Positions 60,699 to 64,000 of a stretch of 64,000 bases of DNA are shown here, piece by piece (the stretch's first letter is position 1; every line of letters starts with the position of its first letter). The stretch lies in contig CANMZB010000003.1 of the NCBI GenBank assembly GCA_947502265.1, forward strand, positions 186,001-250,000. The letters are read 5' to 3'. The notes below the pieces were generated by a model, which worked only from the letters and a program-made list of their open reading frames with translations, searched no databases and was not told the DNA's origin. This DNA is from an uncultured Sulfitobacter sp. (GTDB lineage Bacteria; Pseudomonadota; Alphaproteobacteria; Rhodobacterales; Rhodobacteraceae). Both the position numbers and the translations under genes were made by a program.

Positions 60699-60907
60699 AC
60701 ATCTCCTGCGGCAGCGCACACAGTTCGACGTGATGCGGCAATGTTTCAAGAATATAGTGGCCGTCAGTGGTGCCGCGAATGGTATAGCCGCAACCGGCAA
60801 GGCGGTGCTTCCATTCGCCGTCCGACAGGGCGATGGCGCGCTCCCGCCCCACGATCTGGATAATCTCTTTGGCCGGGAAAGTGTCTTTTTTTGATAATGA
60901 TGGACAT
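60691..60907 (-). pseudogene. Small gene interrupted at a run of seven A
   Basis: ATG at 60907 (AGGAGAAGG upstream) gives MSIIIKK, after which the frame breaks. If one A of the A7 run (60886-60892) is left out, a 71-residue protein follows to TAA at 60691: it continues DTFPAKEIIQIVGRERAIAL and GCGYTIRGTTDGHYILETLP, a coherent small protein with a balanced composition. The direct frame yields a low-complexity Arg/His sequence. So this is a broken gene, a slippage-expressed gene, or an assembly error at a homopolymer. I do not recognise its family. Confidence 0.6.
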
Positions 60908-60915
60908 TGTCCTTC

Positions 60916-60937
60916 TCCTGAGGGGATGATCTCAGGA
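60916..60937 (-). promoter_or_regulatory. Hairpin overlapping the ribosome-binding site of the small A7 gene
   Basis: Perfect 7-bp arms, TCCTGAG and CTCAGGA, with an 8-base loop. The 3' arm on the transcribed strand covers the AGGAG of the small gene, so it could hide the ribosome-binding site. The fold is short and may be fortuitous. Confidence 0.35.
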
Positions 60938-61062
60938 AACAGACTGTTGGTTCACGGTGGCAATAATCCGCTGTGATTGAGGCGGAACAAAGGTTGACCA
61001 ACACCCAAAGATTGTACCGCCTGACGCACCAATGCGCTGGATTGCGTGCCGCAATGTGATCG

Positions 61063-62247
61063 TTACTGCTGCGCCATACCCGCTTCCGCCTCGATCTGGC
61101 GCTTGGATTTTCGCGCGCGCTCCGTCTCGGATTTCAACTGGCCACAGGCGGCCATAATATCCTCGCCGCGCGGTTTGCGCACCGGAGAGGCATAACCCGC
61201 CTGATACACGATCTCTGAAAACGCACGGATGCGGTTGTTGGAAGACCGCTTGTATGGCGCACCCGGCCATTCGTTGAACGGGATCAGGTTGATCTTGGCC
61301 GGAATACCCTCGATCAGCTTGACGAGGCGGTGCGCGTCCTCGTCGCTGTCGTTCACACCATCCAGCATCACATATTCAAACGTGATCCGCTCGGAGTTCG
61401 AAACCTTGGGATAGGCGCGCAGTGCATCGAGCAATTCCGCGATATTCCAGCGTTTGTTGATCGGCACCAGGGTGTTGCGCACCTCGTCCGTTGTCGCGTG
61501 GAACGAAACCGCGAGCTGGCAGCCGATTTCCTGCGCAGTGCGTGCGATCTCCGGCACAACGCCGGACGTGGACAACGTGATGCGACGGCGCGACAGCTGG
61601 ATGCCTTCGGGGTCCATCGCAATCTTCATCGCATCGCGCACGTTCTCGAAGTTATAAAGCGGCTCGCCCATGCCCATCAGCACGATATTGGACAGCAGCC
61701 GCGCCTCGTAGGTGCGCGTGCCGGTTTCCGGCCATTCGCCCAGATCGTCGCGCGCCACCATCACCTGACCGATAATTTCGGCCGCTGTCAGGTTGCGCAC
61801 CAATTTCTGCGTGCCGGTGTGGCAGAACGAACAGGTCAACGTGCAGCCCACCTGCGAACTGACGCAAAGCGTGCCGCGATCTGCCTCGGGGATATACACC
61901 ACCTCGACCTCGTGACCGCCCGCGATGCGCACCAGATACTTGCGCGTGCCGTCCGTGCTGACCTGTTTGGTCACAACCTCCGGCACCTCGATTACAAAAT
62001 GCCCCGCCAATTCGGCGCGAAACGCCTTGCTAAGGTTCGTCATCGCGTCAAAGTCACGCACGCCCCACTGGTAAATCCATTGCCAGATCTGCCCCACCCG
62101 CATCTTTGCCTGCTTTTCAGGCGTACCAATAGCGATCAACGCCGCGCGCATCCCGTCGCGGGTCAGGCCAACAAGGTTTTGCGGTCCTTCCGGCAGTTTG
62201 CGCGGCAGCGTCATGACGTCTTGGGTGATCGGTGCGGAGGCGGACAT
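61063..62247 (-). CDS. rlmN: 23S rRNA (A2503-C2)/tRNA (A37-C2) methyltransferase
   Basis: Radical-SAM enzyme that methylates A2503 of 23S rRNA and A37 of some tRNAs. The iron-sulfur motif CTLTCSFC (CxxxCxxC) and the following [20 protein letters not shown] are family-specific; the C-terminal part has [20 protein letters not shown] with one of the active cysteines. N-terminal helical domain first. Length is 394 residues. It lies 155 bases upstream of the small gene on the same strand. Confidence 0.96.
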   Translation of the reverse strand: MSASAPITQDVMTLPRKLPEGPQNLVGLTRDGMRAALIAIGTPEKQAKMRVGQIWQWIYQWGVRDFDAMTNLSKAFRAELAGHFVIEVPEVVTKQVSTDGTRKYLVRIAGGHEVEVVYIPEADRGTLCVSSQVGCTLTCSFCHTGTQKLVRNLTAAEIIGQVMVARDDLGEWPETGTRTYEARLLSNIVLMGMGEPLYNFENVRDAMKIAMDPEGIQLSRRRITLSTSGVVPEIARTAQEIGCQLAVSFHATTDEVRNTLVPINKRWNIAELLDALRAYPKVSNSERITFEYVMLDGVNDSDEDAHRLVKLIEGIPAKINLIPFNEWPGAPYKRSSNNRIRAFSEIVYQAGYASPVRKPRGEDIMAACGQLKSETERARKSKRQIEAEAGMAQQ

Positions 62248-62356
62248 AGCTCGATTCCTTTGGGTCGGATACGCACGCTATACAGCGAATGCGCCGAAAA
62301 TGAAAACAGCCCCGCCTTTTCAGGCAGAGCCGTGTAAAAATTGCAGTTGCCCGGCC

Positions 62357-62887
62357 TTACCCGCCGCAGCGCTTTGCGGCATCCTCGACAGCAGCAGTGA
62401 AACCCAGAAGCGAAAACGTATCTTCGGTCTTGGTGCCCCGTCCCGATTGCCCCGTCGCCTTGGCATCTGCGCCACGTTTCATCGCCGCGATGATTTTGGA
62501 ATCATCCTCGGTCGTCGCAGGCCACGCCCATTCACCTTCGGTGAAAAGCTCGTATGCCTCACCGGAAATTTCCAGCGTCACGGTCGACCCACTCGCGAAC
62601 GGATATCCGCCGGTAAAAGCAACCTGCCCTTTTGCGGCTGCGCTCGGGCGGTAAAACACCATCAAAAGGGTCTGGCCACGGTTCACGGCCACGACACGCC
62701 CGTCACGCGAATTCACTGATTCTTTAGGCGTCGAAACGCCCCAGCATTCTGTCGGATTATCCTCGACAAAAACACTCCAGTCGGTTTTCGCAGCGACACG
62801 ATTGGTGCTCTGGCTCTGCGCGGCGGCGCTGCCTGCGATCAAGCCTGCCATTGCAATCGCGCTCAACCCTGTTTTCAAAAGTCCCAT
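62357..62887 (-). CDS. Invasion-associated locus B (IalB) family protein
   Basis: 176 residues with a signal peptide (LSAIAMAGLIAGSAAAQ). The mature part has the IalB-type pattern WSVFVEDNPTECWGVSTP and then RDGRVVAVNRGQTLLMVFYR and the C-terminal DTFSLLGFTAAVEDAAKRCG. Two cysteines near the ends suggest a disulfide. The name comes from Bartonella, but in marine relatives it is a general periplasmic family. It is 110 bases upstream of rlmN on the same strand. Confidence 0.87.
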   Translation of the reverse strand: MGLLKTGLSAIAMAGLIAGSAAAQSQSTNRVAAKTDWSVFVEDNPTECWGVSTPKESVNSRDGRVVAVNRGQTLLMVFYRPSAAAKGQVAFTGGYPFASGSTVTLEISGEAYELFTEGEWAWPATTEDDSKIIAAMKRGADAKATGQSGRGTKTEDTFSLLGFTAAVEDAAKRCGG

Positions 62888-63076
62888 CAGTCCACTTCTC
62901 CAGCCGTCTCTTGCCTCAATACATAGTGCAAACCAAAAGCGTGACCGCTTTTCGGATCATTCTGCGATATCGGCTTGCGTTCTTCTCGACAACAAACACC
63001 ATAGCGCGAAATACGCGAGGGACAAAAGCCTGATTGGCAGGTTTTTGCCCAAAACAACGTCCGAAAGGAAACCTCT

Positions 63077-64000
63077 ATGACCGCTCCCGCCCCCTTCGCC
63101 GAAATCTGGCGTGGCCCGTTCCTCGAAAGCATCCACTCGGGCCACGCGGTCATTTGCGACACCACCGGCCAGATTGTCGAGGCGTGGGGCGATCACGACG
63201 CCATCGTCTTGCCGCGCAGTTCGTCCAAAATGATTCAGGCACTTCCGCTGCTACGGTCGGGGGCTGCGGATGCCTTCGGCCTGACAACTGAACAACTGGC
63301 GCTGGCTTGTGCCTCACACGAAGGGGCTGCAATTCACACCGGAAAGGTCGGCGCATGGTTGACCGGTCTGGGCCTGACCGACGATGCCTTTCGCTGCGGC
63401 GTACAGGAAACCCGCGACCGCGCAGTGCTTGAGGCACAAATCCGCGCCCATGAAAAACCTTGTCAAATCCACAACAACTGCTCGGGTAAACACGCAGGAT
63501 TTCTGACACTCGCCCGACACTTGAACGCCGGACCGGACTACGTCCAGCCCGATCATCCGGTGCAACAGGCTTGCCTTGACGCGTTCGAGGATGTCACCGG
63601 CGAGACAAGTCCCGGCTTTGGCATCGACGGCTGCTCCGCCCCCAATCCCGCAGCCAGCCTCCACGGCATCGCCCGCGCGATGGCGCATTTCGCGGGTGCC
63701 GCTGACGGCACGCCCGAGGCACGCCTGCATCAGGCCATGCGCCTGCACCCCGACCTTGTCGCCGGCGAAGGACGCGCCTGCACCGAACTGATGCGCGCGA
63801 CCGGCGGCAAGGTCGCCCTGAAAACCGGTGCCGAAGGATTCTTTATCGCGATTTTACCGGAAAAGGGGTTCGGCATCGCGCTAAAAGCTGCCTGTGGCAC
63901 GACCCGCGCCGCCGAAGCCGCGATTGCCGCCCTACTTGTGCGCCTCGGCGCGCTTGACGCCAATCATCCCGCAACACTCAAGCGGATGAATGTCCCACTC
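63077..64000 (+). CDS. Asparaginase, PF06089-type, partial (C-terminus beyond the window)
   Basis: 308 codons are visible. The opening IWRGPFLESIHSGHAVICDT, SSSKMIQALPLL, HEGAAIHTGKV and HNNCSGKHAGFLTLARHL are features of the rhizobial-type L-asparaginase family, distinct from AnsA/AnsB. The nucleophile is probably in the SSSK or SGKH block. RBS AAAGGAAA lies six to eight bases before the ATG at 63077. Hydrolyses asparagine to aspartate and ammonia. It is divergent from the IalB gene; a few C-terminal residues are missing. Confidence 0.9.
   Translation, partial: MTAPAPFAEIWRGPFLESIHSGHAVICDTTGQIVEAWGDHDAIVLPRSSSKMIQALPLLRSGAADAFGLTTEQLALACASHEGAAIHTGKVGAWLTGLGLTDDAFRCGVQETRDRAVLEAQIRAHEKPCQIHNNCSGKHAGFLTLARHLNAGPDYVQPDHPVQQACLDAFEDVTGETSPGFGIDGCSAPNPAASLHGIARAMAHFAGAADGTPEARLHQAMRLHPDLVAGEGRACTELMRATGGKVALKTGAEGFFIAILPEKGFGIALKAACGTTRAAEAAIAALLVRLGALDANHPATLKRMNVPL

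Noticed and set aside
60510-61004. A 164-codon minus-strand frame opposite the end of the LOG gene
   Set aside because: It reads through the small A7 gene in a third frame and through the LOG gene; the sequence is Arg/Cys-rich and lacks a good ribosome-binding site.
62935-62952. Hairpin AAAAGCG-TGAC-CGCTTTT upstream of the IalB gene
   Set aside because: It lies in a divergent promoter gap, not at a gene end, and the stem is weak. I do not assign a function.

Overview
The window looks like chromosomal DNA of a marine alphaproteobacterium of the Rhodobacteraceae (Roseobacter group). The reasons are a moderately high G+C content, a flagellar cluster carrying the alphaproteobacterial regulators FlaF and FlbT, CtrA-type TTAA-N7-TTAA sites in front of the flagellar operons, and typical family members such as IalB, Hint/choice-of-anchor-L proteins and TIGR04282. 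All assignments come from reading the sequence and from memory of the families; no search was run. I see no rRNA, tRNA, insertion sequence, prophage or CRISPR array. No stretch above 300 bases lacks a gene.

Layout. 1-4.0 kb: an NAD-salvage operon on the minus strand (pncA, an unrecognised gene, pncB cut by the window edge), trhO, and an MFS transporter. 4.0-35.8 kb: a nearly complete flagellar cluster. It holds motB; flgE-flgK-flgL-flgI; the divergent pair fliF-fliH-fliN-fliP (minus) and fliL-motE-like-motA-large periplasmic protein-lytic transglycosylase-flhA-fliR-flhB-coiled-coil protein (plus); flgB-flgC-fliE-fliQ-flgF-flgG-flgA-flgH-fliL2 (minus); fliI; flgJ-like and flgN; the flagellin gene followed by flaF-flbT-DUF1217; and fliK-flgD. 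I do not see fliG, fliM, fliD or a chemotaxis operon. Most flagellar transcription-start regions carry a 15-bp CtrA-like site, so a single CckA-ChpT-CtrA input is the simplest model of control. A perfect 8-bp hairpin in the flagellin leader is a candidate FlbT target.

35.8-48.3 kb: a polyamine region. A PuuB-like oxidase and a PotFGHI-type ABC importer (minus) diverge from a putrescine aminotransferase and a second PotABCD-like importer (plus). Copies of an ATTTGATCA motif lie in front of potF and the aminotransferase, and a weaker one in front of the second importer. Both permeases of the second importer carry extra domains.

48.3-64 kb: mixed housekeeping and accessory genes. These are an MltB-type transglycosylase; a WYL regulator divergent from a glutathione-transferase gene that has no canonical start codon; RNase R, TIGR04282, GNAT and dapE in one overlapping minus-strand run; a pair of Hint proteins, the first with apparent in-frame deletions; small membrane and secreted proteins; dapD; a LOG-family protein; a small gene broken at an A7 tract; rlmN; an IalB-family protein; and an asparaginase cut by the right edge.
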